Source: Paenibacillus sp. TCA20 (GTDB lineage Bacteria > Bacillota > Bacilli > Paenibacillales > Paenibacillaceae). Taken from it: a stretch of 64,000 nucleotides of DNA. The notes beneath the pieces are model-generated. The model made no database searches, was not told the origin of the DNA, and worked only from the letters and a program-made list of their open reading frames with translations. Both the position numbers and the translations under genes were made by a program. Positions 26,244-34,608 of the stretch are shown piece by piece (within the stretch, counting starts at the first letter, position 1; each line of letters starts with the position of its first letter). The DNA lies in assembly GCF_000732325.1 (NCBI RefSeq), contig NZ_BBIW01000007.1, forward strand, positions 124,001-188,000, written 5' to 3'.

Positions 26244-27437
26244 TTGCATACATTATCGCAGCTGAAGCTGTATAACTTCTTCGTGTACGGTGCTGTCGCC
26301 GTGTTCACCAGCTTTTTCTCAATTTATCTCCAAAATAATGGATTAACCAAGCTTCAGATCGGAACACTTATGGCCATTGGCCCCTTCGTGTCCCTCTTCG
26401 CCAACCCCTTCTGGGGCTTCATGAGCGACCGCTCGCAAAATATCCGTAAGACGGTTCTTCTCATGTTAGCAGGGACGCTGTTATTCGTACAAGCCGTATT
26501 TCTTGCTCCGTCGTATAGCCTTATTTTTGCAGCGATGATCTTCTTTTACTTTTTCCAGAGTCCCTTATTCGCACAAACCAACAGCATGATTCTGGTATAC
26601 ATTGATGGGACGGATCATAAATTCGGCTCGTTCCGCTTATGGGGCTCTCTCGGCTGGGCGCTGACTGCTATCGCTGCTGGTCCTGTAATGGATCGGCTGG
26701 GCGATCGCGGCATATCCATCGTATTCAGTGTGCTGCTGCTGACAGCCATCTTCTTCGCTGTTCTTCTGCCTCAGCTGCAGCGAACCTCGGACGGTCCAGT
26801 CGTCAGTATGCGTGGATTCGGTCAAGTGGTGCTTAACCCTTATTTCATGACTTTTATTATTCTCGGTGTTCTGGTCTCCGTGCCAAATGCGATGAACAGT
26901 GCGTTCGTCTCACTGTACATTACCGAGCTTGGAGGAAGCAAACAGATGGTTGGACTTGCCGTATTTATGTCTTCCATATTGGAAGTAGCGGTGTTCCTCT
27001 TATTTGATCGGTTTCTTAAGCGTAAGATGACGGTTATGCTGGGCTGTCTGACCGTAGTCAGCATCCTCTTCGCGGTACGCTGGGAGCTGATGGCGCTGGC
27101 GACAGATCCGCTGCAGATCGCATTCATCCAGCTGCTTCACTCGGTAACCTTCGGAGGGTATTTCTATGTAGGCACCCAGCTGACGATGCTCTTCATCCCG
27201 AGACCTTACCGCTCATCGGGACAAGCGCTCTATACGCTCTCCTGGGGCGGCGTATCCGGTGTTATTGCCGGAATCTTCGGGGGATTCATGTTCCAGAACT
27301 TCGGAGCTTCCGTGATGTATCAATATGGTGTTATCCTGTCTGTGATCGGCATCATCGGGTTTGGGATCATGTTTTATATCGTGAAGAAATACGGATACCA
27401 GCCCCCTCTGCCCTCCAGCTACAAGGTCGGAAGCTAA
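26244..27437 (+). CDS. MFS transporter, LacY/nucleoside-permease-like
   Basis: Twelve-helix major facilitator transporter of 397 residues. The motif-A-like loop is PFWGFMSDRSQNIRKTVL at about residues 54-71. The second-half FGSFRLWGSLGWALTAI and YRSSGQALYTLSWGGVSGVIAG segments are typical of the MFS_1-like group (YwbF, LacY/3-phenylpropionate permease relatives). The substrate is unknown. The start is TTG at 26244 with AAAGGAA about 11 bases ahead, which is rather far. No regulator is adjacent. The orphan IS605-type element lies immediately upstream on the opposite strand. Confidence 0.85.
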   Translation: MHTLSQLKLYNFFVYGAVAVFTSFFSIYLQNNGLTKLQIGTLMAIGPFVSLFANPFWGFMSDRSQNIRKTVLLMLAGTLLFVQAVFLAPSYSLIFAAMIFFYFFQSPLFAQTNSMILVYIDGTDHKFGSFRLWGSLGWALTAIAAGPVMDRLGDRGISIVFSVLLLTAIFFAVLLPQLQRTSDGPVVSMRGFGQVVLNPYFMTFIILGVLVSVPNAMNSAFVSLYITELGGSKQMVGLAVFMSSILEVAVFLLFDRFLKRKMTVMLGCLTVVSILFAVRWELMALATDPLQIAFIQLLHSVTFGGYFYVGTQLTMLFIPRPYRSSGQALYTLSWGGVSGVIAGIFGGFMFQNFGASVMYQYGVILSVIGIIGFGIMFYIVKKYGYQPPLPSSYKVGS

Positions 27438-27497
27438 TTGAGACTCCTAGGCAGGGGATTCGCCCTCTCTTGCCATAGCATACTTCACTAACAAAAA

Positions 27498-27529
27498 AAC
27501 GCCGTTCTCTGTACTTAGAGAACGGCGTT
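27498..27529 (-). terminator. Terminator of glnS (distal)
   Basis: A 13-base perfect stem (AACGCCGTTCTCT against AGAGAACGGCGTT) with a T run on the reverse strand. It lies about 240 bases past the glnS stop, with the inverted-repeat element between, so the element may have been inserted between gene and terminator. It may also act on the MFS gene from the other side. Confidence 0.8.
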
Positions 27530-27558
27530 TCCTATATCTCCGCCCGAGAAGAGCGGAA

Positions 27559-27769
27559 AATGGTCTTTGAAGTCATTGATGATCAACAGCGCTAAGCTGA
27601 AATAGCAGAATTGTCCCGTTGGAGCGTTAGCGATCGCCTTTGCTTTCGAATTTGCCCAGCATTATGTTAATCAAATCATCAAATTCGTAAAGCAACAGCG
27701 ACCAGAGGGACAATCTGCGGTTGAAGCTTACATTCGATGTTGATTATCACTTGCTTCATTCCTTCCATT
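27559..27769. repeat. Imperfect long inverted repeat (MITE-like)
   Basis: The two halves of this 211-base stretch are imperfect reverse complements: AATGG/CCATT at the ends, TGAAG..GAT.ATCAACA against its complement, GCAGAATTGTCCC (27605) against GGGACAATCTGC (27707), and TTTGCTTTCGAATTTG (27639) against CAAATTCGTAAAGCAA (27680), around a 25-base centre. It contains no ORF and ends at the glnS stop codon. It could be a non-autonomous element or a structured RNA. Confidence 0.65.
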
Positions 27770-29473
27770 TTACGCCTTCGGCAAATGGAAGGAGCTCTTC
27801 AGTGACACAACCCGGTTAAACACAGGCTGGCCTGGCTCCGAATATTTGGAATCCACATTAAAGTAGCCATGACGGAAGAACTGGAACTTGTCCTGCGGCT
27901 TGGCATCTGCCATATTCGGCTCGACATAGCCGTGAACGATGGTCAGCGAATTCGGGTTCAGCTCATCAAGGAATGACTTAGGTGCTGCAACCGTAGCTTC
28001 TTTTTCCTCCTCAAGCTCCGTATCGCCTTCCGGCTCCTCCTTGTTGATCAGCGGCTCGAACAGGCGGAATTCTGCCGGAATCGCTTGACTTGCCTCCACC
28101 CAGTGAATCGTGCCTTTGACCTTGCGTCCGGTAAAGCCGGAACCGCTCTTCGTTTCAGGATCATAGGTGCAGTGAATCTCAACAACATTGCCCTCTTCGT
28201 CCTTGATAACATCATTACATTTAATGAAGTAGGCATGCTTCAGACGAACCTCGTTGCCAGGGAACAAACGGAAGTATTTGCTCGGCGGATCTTCCATAAA
28301 GTCCTCGCGCTCAATATAGATTTCGCGGGAGAACGGAATTTGGCGAGTACCCATCTCTTCGTTCTCTTGGTTGTTCTCTGCCTCCAGCATTTCGGTCTGA
28401 CCTTCTGGATAATTCGTAATAACCACCTTGATCGGATCAAGCACAGCCATCGTACGAGGTGCCTTCAGCTTCAAGTCCTCGCGGATAAAGTGCTCCAGCA
28501 TTTGCAGATCAACCAGGCCCTGGCTCTTGGAGATCCCTGTCTCATAGACGAACTCACGAAGCGCTTCCGGCGTATAGCCTCTACGGCGAAGTCCCGAGAT
28601 CGTCGGCATCCGCGGATCATCCCAGCCATCGACATGTCCTTCGTCTACGAGGAGCTTTAATTTACGTTTACTCGTTACGGTTTGGGCCAGGTTAAGACGG
28701 CCAAATTCATATTGATGCGGCTCTGCATCCATTTCGCAATGCTCAATAACCCAATCGTAGAACGGACGCTGGTCCTCGAACTCCAGGGAACAGAGGGAGT
28801 GAGTCACATGCTCGATCGCATCCTCCAGCGGATGGGCAAAGGTATACATCGGATAAATGCACCACTTATCTCCGGTATTGTGATGAGTGACGTGAGCAAT
28901 CCGGTAAATAACAGGGTCCCGCAGGTTGATGTTCGGGGAGGCCATGTCAATCTTGGCACGCAACACGCGCTCGCCGTCCTTGAATTCACCGTTACGCATC
29001 TGTGTGAACAGCTCCAGATTCTCTTCAACGCTGCGATCACGGAATGGGCTGTTCTTGCCTGGCTCAGTCAATGTTCCGCGCAACTCGCGGATTTGGTCCG
29101 CACTTAGGTCATCGACGTAAGCAAGACCTTTCTTAATCAACCTGACTGCCGCTTCATACATTTGCTCGAAATAATCGGATGCGAATCTTTTTTCCTTCCA
29201 TTCATAGCCGAGCCATTTCACATCTTCCTGAATGGAATTCACATACTCTTCGTCTTCCTTCGCCGGATTCGTATCATCGAAGCGCAGATTGGTGCTGCCA
29301 CCAAATTCTTCGGCTAGGGCAAAATTAATCCAAATCGCCTTGGCATGTCCAATATGTAGATATCCATTCGGCTCGGGCGGGAACCGAGTGACAACTTCCT
29401 TCACTTTACCTGCACGAAGATCCTCGGAGATCACGTTTTTTATAAAATTGGAGGGGGTTAAGGACTTCTCCAC
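27770..29473 (-). CDS. glnS: Glutaminyl-tRNA synthetase
   Basis: Class I aminoacyl-tRNA synthetase of about 567 residues. The HIGH motif occurs as [16 protein letters not shown] near residue 30. [10 protein letters not shown] follows, and the KMSKS-equivalent is VTSKRKL near residue 265. The long all-beta C-terminal anticodon-binding region ends at residues [13 protein letters not shown]. Most Firmicutes make Gln-tRNA by GatCAB instead, but some paenibacilli carry GlnRS. GTG at 29473 is preferred because AAAGG lies nine bases before it; the frame opens three codons earlier with TTG. A highly acidic insert ([14 protein letters not shown]) precedes the last domain. No T-box leader was recognised upstream. 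Confidence 0.95.
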   Translation of the reverse strand: MEKSLTPSNFIKNVISEDLRAGKVKEVVTRFPPEPNGYLHIGHAKAIWINFALAEEFGGSTNLRFDDTNPAKEDEEYVNSIQEDVKWLGYEWKEKRFASDYFEQMYEAAVRLIKKGLAYVDDLSADQIRELRGTLTEPGKNSPFRDRSVEENLELFTQMRNGEFKDGERVLRAKIDMASPNINLRDPVIYRIAHVTHHNTGDKWCIYPMYTFAHPLEDAIEHVTHSLCSLEFEDQRPFYDWVIEHCEMDAEPHQYEFGRLNLAQTVTSKRKLKLLVDEGHVDGWDDPRMPTISGLRRRGYTPEALREFVYETGISKSQGLVDLQMLEHFIREDLKLKAPRTMAVLDPIKVVITNYPEGQTEMLEAENNQENEEMGTRQIPFSREIYIEREDFMEDPPSKYFRLFPGNEVRLKHAYFIKCNDVIKDEEGNVVEIHCTYDPETKSGSGFTGRKVKGTIHWVEASQAIPAEFRLFEPLINKEEPEGDTELEEEKEATVAAPKSFLDELNPNSLTIVHGYVEPNMADAKPQDKFQFFRHGYFNVDSKYSEPGQPVFNRVVSLKSSFHLPKA

Positions 29474-29622
29474 AATTATCAACCTTTCTCTCGTAAATTC
29501 TATCGACTATACCTTAAATATGATCGAATAATGCATAATCCTGATCTAATAAATATACCTTTAACTTCAGCGCTCCGCAATGATTCTAGACATAACGAGT
29601 CCAGCAGAACAATTACATTTCT

Positions 29623-29913
29623 TTAAAGACGGGAATTCCCTCTCATTGCTTTTAGTAAAATACGGGCGATAAACCGAATAAGGTACATATCCAGTAGGAG
29701 AACCGCAAATAGCAGCAGGTACCCTGATACAAGAATTACCCAAGAGAGAGTACTGCTGAGCATGCCGTTCGGAGCATACAGAGCTGCTGCAATCATAGGC
29801 ATAAATACGACGGCTAGTATATTTTCTCTTGTCATCCACAGCATAACCAAAGTGACCACCATACTAATCATCGACAGCCAGAGCAGTACTTTGGTAAAGG
29901 GTCGCATGGACAT
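29623..29913 (-). CDS. Small membrane protein of unknown function
   Basis: Hypothetical protein of 96 residues with three strongly hydrophobic segments (about residues 10-27, 33-48 and 57-80) and a basic C-terminus (RFIARILLKAMRGNSRL). I do not recognise the family. ATG at 29913 has AAAGGAAG about nine bases upstream; a GTG three codons earlier abuts that site. It sits alone between glnS and the divergent DUF2164 gene. An overlapping frame at 29567-29839 is less convincing because it lacks a membrane pattern and a ribosome site. Confidence 0.6.
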   Translation of the reverse strand: MSMRPFTKVLLWLSMISMVVTLVMLWMTRENILAVVFMPMIAAALYAPNGMLSSTLSWVILVSGYLLLFAVLLLDMYLIRFIARILLKAMRGNSRL

Positions 29914-30029
29914 ATCCGGCACTTCCTTTCTGTTTAATGTGCTTGCTGATGAGCTGTAAATGTCATTTTGACGGTTCGCCTAATATAAGGTAGCATGAAG
30001 GAAAATGAGGTGTAAAAGGAGTATATTTG

Positions 30030-30284
30030 ATGAAGGCTACAAAATTGCCCAAAGAGCAGAAAGAGCACATGATTCGTCTAATCCAGCAGCATTTTGAAGA
30101 AGAGCGGGGAGAAACCATCGGTGAGCTGGCAGCGGACAGCATGCTTGATTTCTTCCTGACATCACTCTCTCCCTATATATATAATCAGGCATTAAGTGAC
30201 TGCCGCACACTCGTCAATCAGCGGATGGTATCCATGGAAGACGATATCTATGCACTGGAGCGAAAAATCCCGTTATCTAGATGA
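30030..30284 (+). CDS. DUF2164 family protein
   Basis: Small soluble protein of 84 residues resembling DUF2164. It has a helical N-terminus KLPKEQKEHMIRLIQQHFEEERGETIGELAADSMLDFFL and the conserved PYIYNQALSDCRTLVNQRM block. The function of the family is unknown. ATG at 30030 has AAAAGGAG eight bases before it; the preceding TTG codon is also in frame. It is monocistronic, and the next gene starts 62 bases later with its own ribosome site. Confidence 0.75.
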   Translation: MKATKLPKEQKEHMIRLIQQHFEEERGETIGELAADSMLDFFLTSLSPYIYNQALSDCRTLVNQRMVSMEDDIYALERKIPLSR

Positions 30285-30346
30285 AGCTAATCTTATAATA
30301 TTATTGATCTATCTATTTTACTCTATGGATGAAAGAAGGTTTGATG

Positions 30347-30895
30347 ATGTTTGCATACAAGGTCGATGAAGATATTGAATTAAGACCCCTGTCACTCGAG
30401 CACGCTGGTGCATTGTTTAATCTTACAGATCGATCCAGAGAGCGGCTGCGCGAATGGCTGCCATGGGTAGATCAGATTGTAGAACAACAGCATTCCGTTA
30501 ATTTTATCAAAAATTCGCTCAAGCAAGGCTCTGAAAATGGTGGATTCACAGCTGGAATTTGGGTCAAAGATGAGCTTGCCGGCGTGATCGGCTTTCATGA
30601 AATTGATTGGAATAACAGATCTGTGAGCATCGGCTACTGGCTTGGCAAAAATCATGAAGGTCAGGGCCTGATGAGCTCGGCCTGCCGCTCACTTGTGGAC
30701 TATGCGCTCATTGAGCTTGATTTGAACCGGGTGGAGATCCGCTGCGCTACCGGGAATCACAAGAGCCGTGGAATTCCAGAGAGACTCGGATTTGTCCTCG
30801 AAGGGATTGTCCGGGAAGCAGAGAAGCTGCCGCAGGGCTACGTGAACCATGCCGTGTATGGCATGCTCCAAAGCGAATGGAAGCTGCTCCGGTAG
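30347..30895 (+). CDS. RimJ/RimL-type GNAT acetyltransferase
   Basis: Acetyltransferase of 182 residues in the ribosomal-protein-serine acetyltransferase group (YdaF/RimL-like). It shows ELRPLSLEHAGALFNLTDRSRERLREWLPW at the N-terminus, IGYWLGKNHEGQGLM for acetyl-CoA binding near residue 100, and GNHKSRGIPERLGFVLEG near the C-terminus. The physiological target is often a small molecule or polyamine rather than a ribosomal protein. ATG at 30347 follows AGAAGG by seven bases; an ATG one codon upstream and another at 30329 are alternatives. A terminator follows at 30981. Confidence 0.87.
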   Translation: MFAYKVDEDIELRPLSLEHAGALFNLTDRSRERLREWLPWVDQIVEQQHSVNFIKNSLKQGSENGGFTAGIWVKDELAGVIGFHEIDWNNRSVSIGYWLGKNHEGQGLMSSACRSLVDYALIELDLNRVEIRCATGNHKSRGIPERLGFVLEGIVREAEKLPQGYVNHAVYGMLQSEWKLLR

Positions 30896-30980
30896 CTTCA
30901 AGCGCACAGCTTACCGAAAATGGATGCACTCTTTTTATTTCGCTCACATCCATCGATATTACATAAAGAACATCATAAGT

Positions 30981-31032
30981 GCCTATGCAGACATGGAAGT
31001 GCACCCCTTCCGCATAGGCCTTTTCTATTTTT
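30981..31032 (+). terminator. Terminator after the RimL-like gene
   Basis: GCCTATGC pairs with GCATAGGC, with an inner GGAAG/CTTCC helix, followed by CTTTTCTATTTTT. Confidence 0.75.
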
Positions 31033-31122
31033 AATGTAAGCTTAAGCTTCTCTTCATCCTGACTTCATCCCGTTTGGTTAAGGTATACATGTCCCCACAT
31101 TAGGAAGGGAAGGTATGAACAC

Positions 31123-31338
31123 ATGAATAAGACGATGTCGCAATGGGTGATGTCCAGCTCACTTGCGATGACATTAACGATGGGAATGGCGCTGAATGCA
31201 AGTCCATACAGCAATCAACCGCAGCTAAATTCAGGCACAGAGAACACAGAGGCATCAAGCAAAAGAATCTCCGCCAAGGTGGAATTCGGACCTCAGCAGG
31301 CGCCGCAGACAGTGCAGGACACAAAATATCGGAAATAA
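31123..31338 (+). CDS. Small putative secreted protein
   Basis: Hypothetical protein of 71 residues. It has a signal-peptide-like N-terminus (MNKTMSQWVMSSSLAMTL and following hydrophobic, Met-rich residues to about 24), then a hydrophilic tail rich in Ser, Gln, Lys and Thr. The cleavage site may be near ALNA-SP. GGAAGGGAAGG lies about ten bases before ATG at 31123, one of the better ribosome sites in the area, which supports real expression. No family was recognised. It is followed by a hairpin at 31367-31395 shared with the convergent DUF4179 gene. Confidence 0.55.
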   Translation: MNKTMSQWVMSSSLAMTLTMGMALNASPYSNQPQLNSGTENTEASSKRISAKVEFGPQQAPQTVQDTKYRK

Positions 31339-31366
31339 GCAAACTCTAATATAAGAATATGAACAA

Positions 31367-31395
31367 AGAGGCTGTCCTGCTTGCGGACAGCCTCT
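31367..31395. terminator. Bidirectional hairpin between convergent genes
   Basis: AGAGGCTGTCC pairs with GGACAGCCTCT (11 bases, 7-base loop). T runs are weak on both sides, so termination in either direction is plausible but not strong. Confidence 0.55.
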
Positions 31396-31459
31396 CTTCA
31401 TGTTTAATTCGAATTTATTCTCTTATTGCTGCATCTAGAATAGCTGTGAAGCAGTATAT

Positions 31460-33106
31460 TTACTCGCCGTCAGTGAGAGCTACACGAAGCTCAGCTTCTG
31501 GCTGCTCAATACCGTACATATAAGCATAAATCTCGAGCTCATTCGCTCCTCTGTAATTCTCATACACATCCATCCTTTTGTTCTTCCCATTACCGGCAAA
31601 GTCTTGGATGGAAGGAACCCCGTATACTTTATCAAATCCTTGACCGTAATAGGTCTGATTGATACCGCCAAAATTGAGGTCGCTGCTCTCTGATTCGATA
31701 TATAGATTATTATCCTTTGTATAGTAGGTCCAGGTGACCGGATAACCTTCATAATCCTGTGTAAAGCTCTGCTTCTCCTCAGAAATGCCAGTTAACAGCA
31801 CCGGCTCTTCTCTCCCTTTAATCTGGTCAGCTCGATGTTCCGCGATTAGTGTAATCGGACTTGTGCCAACAGAGGAGAGCTCGATCTCAGGTGATAGTTC
31901 GAAACGCAGCTCGGATTTGTGTTTTCCCTCCAGATTAGCATCATATCCCGGTATTAGCTTCCCGCCTACATTGAGTTGATAATTCAGATAAGGCACTCTC
32001 GTGTATGCCTCTTCATGATTCAGCACAATACGGATTTGGGTCGGAGTGACAACCATCTCCGTTACTCTACTGCCTCCGGGTATCTCTTCAATAGGGATAT
32101 CCAGCTGCTTCTTCACTGTACCGTTCTCCATTTGTTTCTTGGACAAAGAGAACTGAAGATCCCATTCTCCATCTGCTCTGTCAACCTCTCGGTCATAGAC
32201 GAGTCTAAACTTAGTGCCCTCTTCATTTATTTCTGACGTGTTATAAATCTGCTGTGTCGTATATTCCTGATTCTGACCAGGTGCGCCAAATACACTGGGC
32301 TCTGCCGCTGCAATAACCTCTCCACTTGGCTTCTGCGCTTCTAAGCGATACCAGGACCACACTTTGTCAGCTGGATCGATCAGAGATATGGAGGATTTCA
32401 ACATCAACTGCTCCTCTGATTGCTCGAATGCATCGATGCTGATGGTGTCAATACCGTCTCTTTGAACCACAAAGGTCTGGTTGGCAGGCTTCTCCGGCTC
32501 AAAATCAATCGCATAAGATGTGTCCTCTGTCCAGCGGATATTGTTCAGCTCGAAGCTTACCTCGCTGTTCTCCGTGCTCATCACCCAATCCGATTCAAAA
32601 TATCCTTGATACACACCAAGCTCTTCATTCCAGTTCTGTACGTAATTCCCCTCAATTGGCGTCCCCTCACGGTCTACCAATTGCATGGATTCATAGTATA
32701 TATGCTGGCTGTTCCCTTCGCCCGGATTGAGGCTGTACAACAGGACCGTGCGGTTTTCATCTGTAAAAGCGGTATGGACCGTCAAGGTTACCCCGTTCTT
32801 GGTCACCGACTGCTCTATACTTTGACCAAGTCCTTGTTGAAGCGCGGTCTGAATCCCCGTTCGAGTAGAGAGAACATCCGTCCAATCATAGTTAATAGCG
32901 GCATAGACAGGCGCTGCCGTAAGAGCAACAGCAATACTAACCGCTATCGCTGCTTTACGCTTCCTCGCGCTTCTTGCGCCTCCCAGAGCTGTGTCCTTAT
33001 CACGAAGCTCACCACGCTGAATACTCTCAAACATTTGATCAAAATCAGGATAAGAAACGGGGGTATGCTGCATTTCATCCTTCAACTTTTTCTCAATGGA
33101 TTCCAA
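31460..33106 (-). CDS. DUF4179 domain membrane protein, probable anti-sigma factor
   Basis: Protein of 548 residues with a cytoplasmic N-terminus of about 50 residues, one membrane helix (KAAIAVSIAVALTAAPVYAAINYDW, about 51-75), and a large extracytoplasmic part of Ig-like beta domains matching DUF4179 and DUF5643 (EQSVTKNGVTLTVHTAFTDENRTVLLYSL). In Bacillales such proteins are encoded after an ECF sigma factor and hold it at the membrane. TTG at 33106 follows AGGAG by ten bases and overlaps the sigma gene by 14 bases, so translation is coupled. The signal sensed is unknown. Confidence 0.82.
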   Translation of the reverse strand: MESIEKKLKDEMQHTPVSYPDFDQMFESIQRGELRDKDTALGGARSARKRKAAIAVSIAVALTAAPVYAAINYDWTDVLSTRTGIQTALQQGLGQSIEQSVTKNGVTLTVHTAFTDENRTVLLYSLNPGEGNSQHIYYESMQLVDREGTPIEGNYVQNWNEELGVYQGYFESDWVMSTENSEVSFELNNIRWTEDTSYAIDFEPEKPANQTFVVQRDGIDTISIDAFEQSEEQLMLKSSISLIDPADKVWSWYRLEAQKPSGEVIAAAEPSVFGAPGQNQEYTTQQIYNTSEINEEGTKFRLVYDREVDRADGEWDLQFSLSKKQMENGTVKKQLDIPIEEIPGGSRVTEMVVTPTQIRIVLNHEEAYTRVPYLNYQLNVGGKLIPGYDANLEGKHKSELRFELSPEIELSSVGTSPITLIAEHRADQIKGREEPVLLTGISEEKQSFTQDYEGYPVTWTYYTKDNNLYIESESSDLNFGGINQTYYGQGFDKVYGVPSIQDFAGNGKNKRMDVYENYRGANELEIYAYMYGIEQPEAELRVALTDGE

Positions 33107-33626
33107 GTGTCTTCTCTCCTCTCATATGGCACCAATCATTCGTCTCCATGTCCCTTCGAAGCAGCTTCAGCGCCTTGTGAAGCCGGGACTTAACTGTACC
33201 TGCTGGAATATGGAGCACCTCTGCAATCTCGCTTGTAGTCATGTCACTGCTATAGCGGAGCGTAACGACAGCCCTTAGCTTGTCTGGAAGCTGGTGAAGC
33301 AGCGCGGCATATTCCTCTGCCTCCGCCCGCTCAATTACGATATCATCCGGGGTCTTCGTTCGTTCGGCTGACTGGTCATGCTGGATTTGCACCAGCTTCT
33401 GCTTGTCTCTTTTCGTCTTATTTTTTCTCAGTACATTTAGACAATGATTCATCGTGATCCGCATCAGCCATGCTTTGATATGCTCTACACTGCTCCATTG
33501 CTGACGGAATACCGTAATAAAAATATCATGGCACGCATCTTCGGCATCCTGTGCATGCCTTAGCATGTAGTAGCATGTTCTGTACACGTCCTTGTGGTAC
33601 GAATCAAACAGCTCTCGTTCGGTCAA
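33093..33626 (-). CDS. ECF-type RNA polymerase sigma factor
   Basis: Sigma-70 family protein of 177 residues with region 2 (ELFDSYHKDVYRTCYYMLRHAQDAEDACHDIFITVFRQ) and region 4 (LPDKLRAVVTLRYSSDMTTSEIAEVLHIPAGTVKSRLHKALKLL), and no region 1 or 3. TTG at 33626 is favoured because GAGGGGTG lies six bases before it; the GTG at 33635 is inside that site. The downstream overlapping DUF4179 gene is the likely anti-sigma. A matching ECF promoter upstream suggests autoregulation. Confidence 0.9.
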   Translation of the reverse strand: MTERELFDSYHKDVYRTCYYMLRHAQDAEDACHDIFITVFRQQWSSVEHIKAWLMRITMNHCLNVLRKNKTKRDKQKLVQIQHDQSAERTKTPDDIVIERAEAEEYAALLHQLPDKLRAVVTLRYSSDMTTSEIAEVLHIPAGTVKSRLHKALKLLRRDMETNDWCHMRGEKTLGIH

Positions 33627-33660
33627 TGACTTCACCCCTCTCTTTACCTGATGCTATATA

Positions 33661-33686
33661 GACAATCGAGGACAAATATCGGTTCA
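33661..33686 (-). promoter_or_regulatory. ECF promoter of the sigma/anti-sigma operon
   Basis: Reverse strand TGAACC (33681-33686), 16 bases, then TGTC (33661-33664). This fits the TGAAC-N16-CGTC pattern of Bacillus ECF promoters with one mismatch, and lies about 35 bases before the sigma start codon. Confidence 0.6.
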
Positions 33687-33734
33687 TTTCTCAATGATTT
33701 CTCTATTACCTGTCGGTTTCTCACGACAGCAAAA

Positions 33735-33769
33735 AACCGCCTGCTTCTTACAATAAGAATCAGACGGTT
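33735..33769 (-). terminator. Terminator of the GNAT gene
   Basis: A 16-base stem with two mismatches (AACCGCCTGCTTCTTA against TAAGAATCAGACGGTT) and six T residues on the reverse strand. Confidence 0.8.
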
Positions 33770-33809
33770 GCCTATTTTTCACTCCAATTAAGAAGCGTTA
33801 GTCCATCCA

Positions 33810-34307
33810 TTACTTCAACAAAAAGCGCATCAATATATCATCAACGTATTTACCGCCGATACAGAATTCATTCAGCAGCCGACCTTCCTCAACGAAGCCG
33901 CATTTCTGATAGAATGCAAGCGCCTTTCTATTATGGGACAGCACTCTTAAACGGAGCTTCCTCACTTGTTGTTCTCTCGCCAGCTCTTTCACCGCATCCA
34001 TGAGCATGCTTCCAATTCCTTGCTTCTGGTAGGCAGGATGGACAGCAATATGAATCTCCAATACATGTGAATTACTCCTCAGTCCAGTCGGTGTTCTGAA
34101 TCCAACATAGCCGACAACGCGAGTATCCATAACCGCAATCATCTGGCTCCCTGGCGGACAAGCGTTCAAATACTGCTCCCTCGATGTCCATTGGACCGGT
34201 CCAGGTGCGGTATGCTCGTCCCATACAAGTGCATCCAGATCCATAAGCTGTCTTGCATCTCTTAGATGCGATAACCGGACCTCTATGGCCTCCTGGATAA
34301 TGATCAC
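33810..34307 (-). CDS. GNAT family N-acetyltransferase
   Basis: Acetyltransferase of 165 residues. The core motif is HVLEIHIAVHPAYQKQGIGSMLMDAVKELAREQ, where QKQGIG is the acetyl-CoA loop at about residues 93-98, and LRVLSHNRKALAFYQKCGFVEEG closes the fold. The C-terminus NEFCIGGKYVDDILMRFLL resembles ribosomal-protein-type and aminoglycoside-like GNATs that modify amines. GTG at 34307 has AAGGG about ten bases away. It is monocistronic with its own terminator. The substrate cannot be read. Confidence 0.85.
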   Translation of the reverse strand: MIIIQEAIEVRLSHLRDARQLMDLDALVWDEHTAPGPVQWTSREQYLNACPPGSQMIAVMDTRVVGYVGFRTPTGLRSNSHVLEIHIAVHPAYQKQGIGSMLMDAVKELAREQQVRKLRLRVLSHNRKALAFYQKCGFVEEGRLLNEFCIGGKYVDDILMRFLLK

Positions 34308-34448
34308 ACGAATCCAACCCTTCTAAACACGCTCTATTGGCGAATGCGCCTGACTAAAGCGTTTTTTCCTATTCTATCACAGGATTTTGACAGAATCACA
34401 GATGAAATGACATGAAACGCTGTATTGAAACGTGCATAAAGCGAAAAA

Positions 34449-34484
34449 AGAGACACCCCCAATGAATGAACCGGGAGTGCCTCT
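34449..34484 (-). terminator. Terminator of the chitinase operon
   Basis: AGAGGCACTCCC pairs, with two mismatches, with GGGGGTGTCTCT on the reverse strand, followed by TTTTTT. Confidence 0.8.
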
Positions 34485-34608
34485 TATATATTATTTACAT
34501 TTGGTGGGGCGTTCAGTTTGATACTTCCAATGGTACAGCCGATTGCGCAGCCGCTCCAGCTGTTCGTGACCCTAGATATTGACAGCTTAGTAACGCCATT
34601 TCTAGCTG

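Noticed and set aside
29483..29622. T-box leader upstream of glnS
   Set aside because: No T-box core sequence or terminator hairpin could be found.
29567..29839. Alternative ORF overlapping the small membrane protein
   Set aside because: It lacks a ribosome site and has no membrane or domain pattern, unlike the overlapping frame at 29623-29913.
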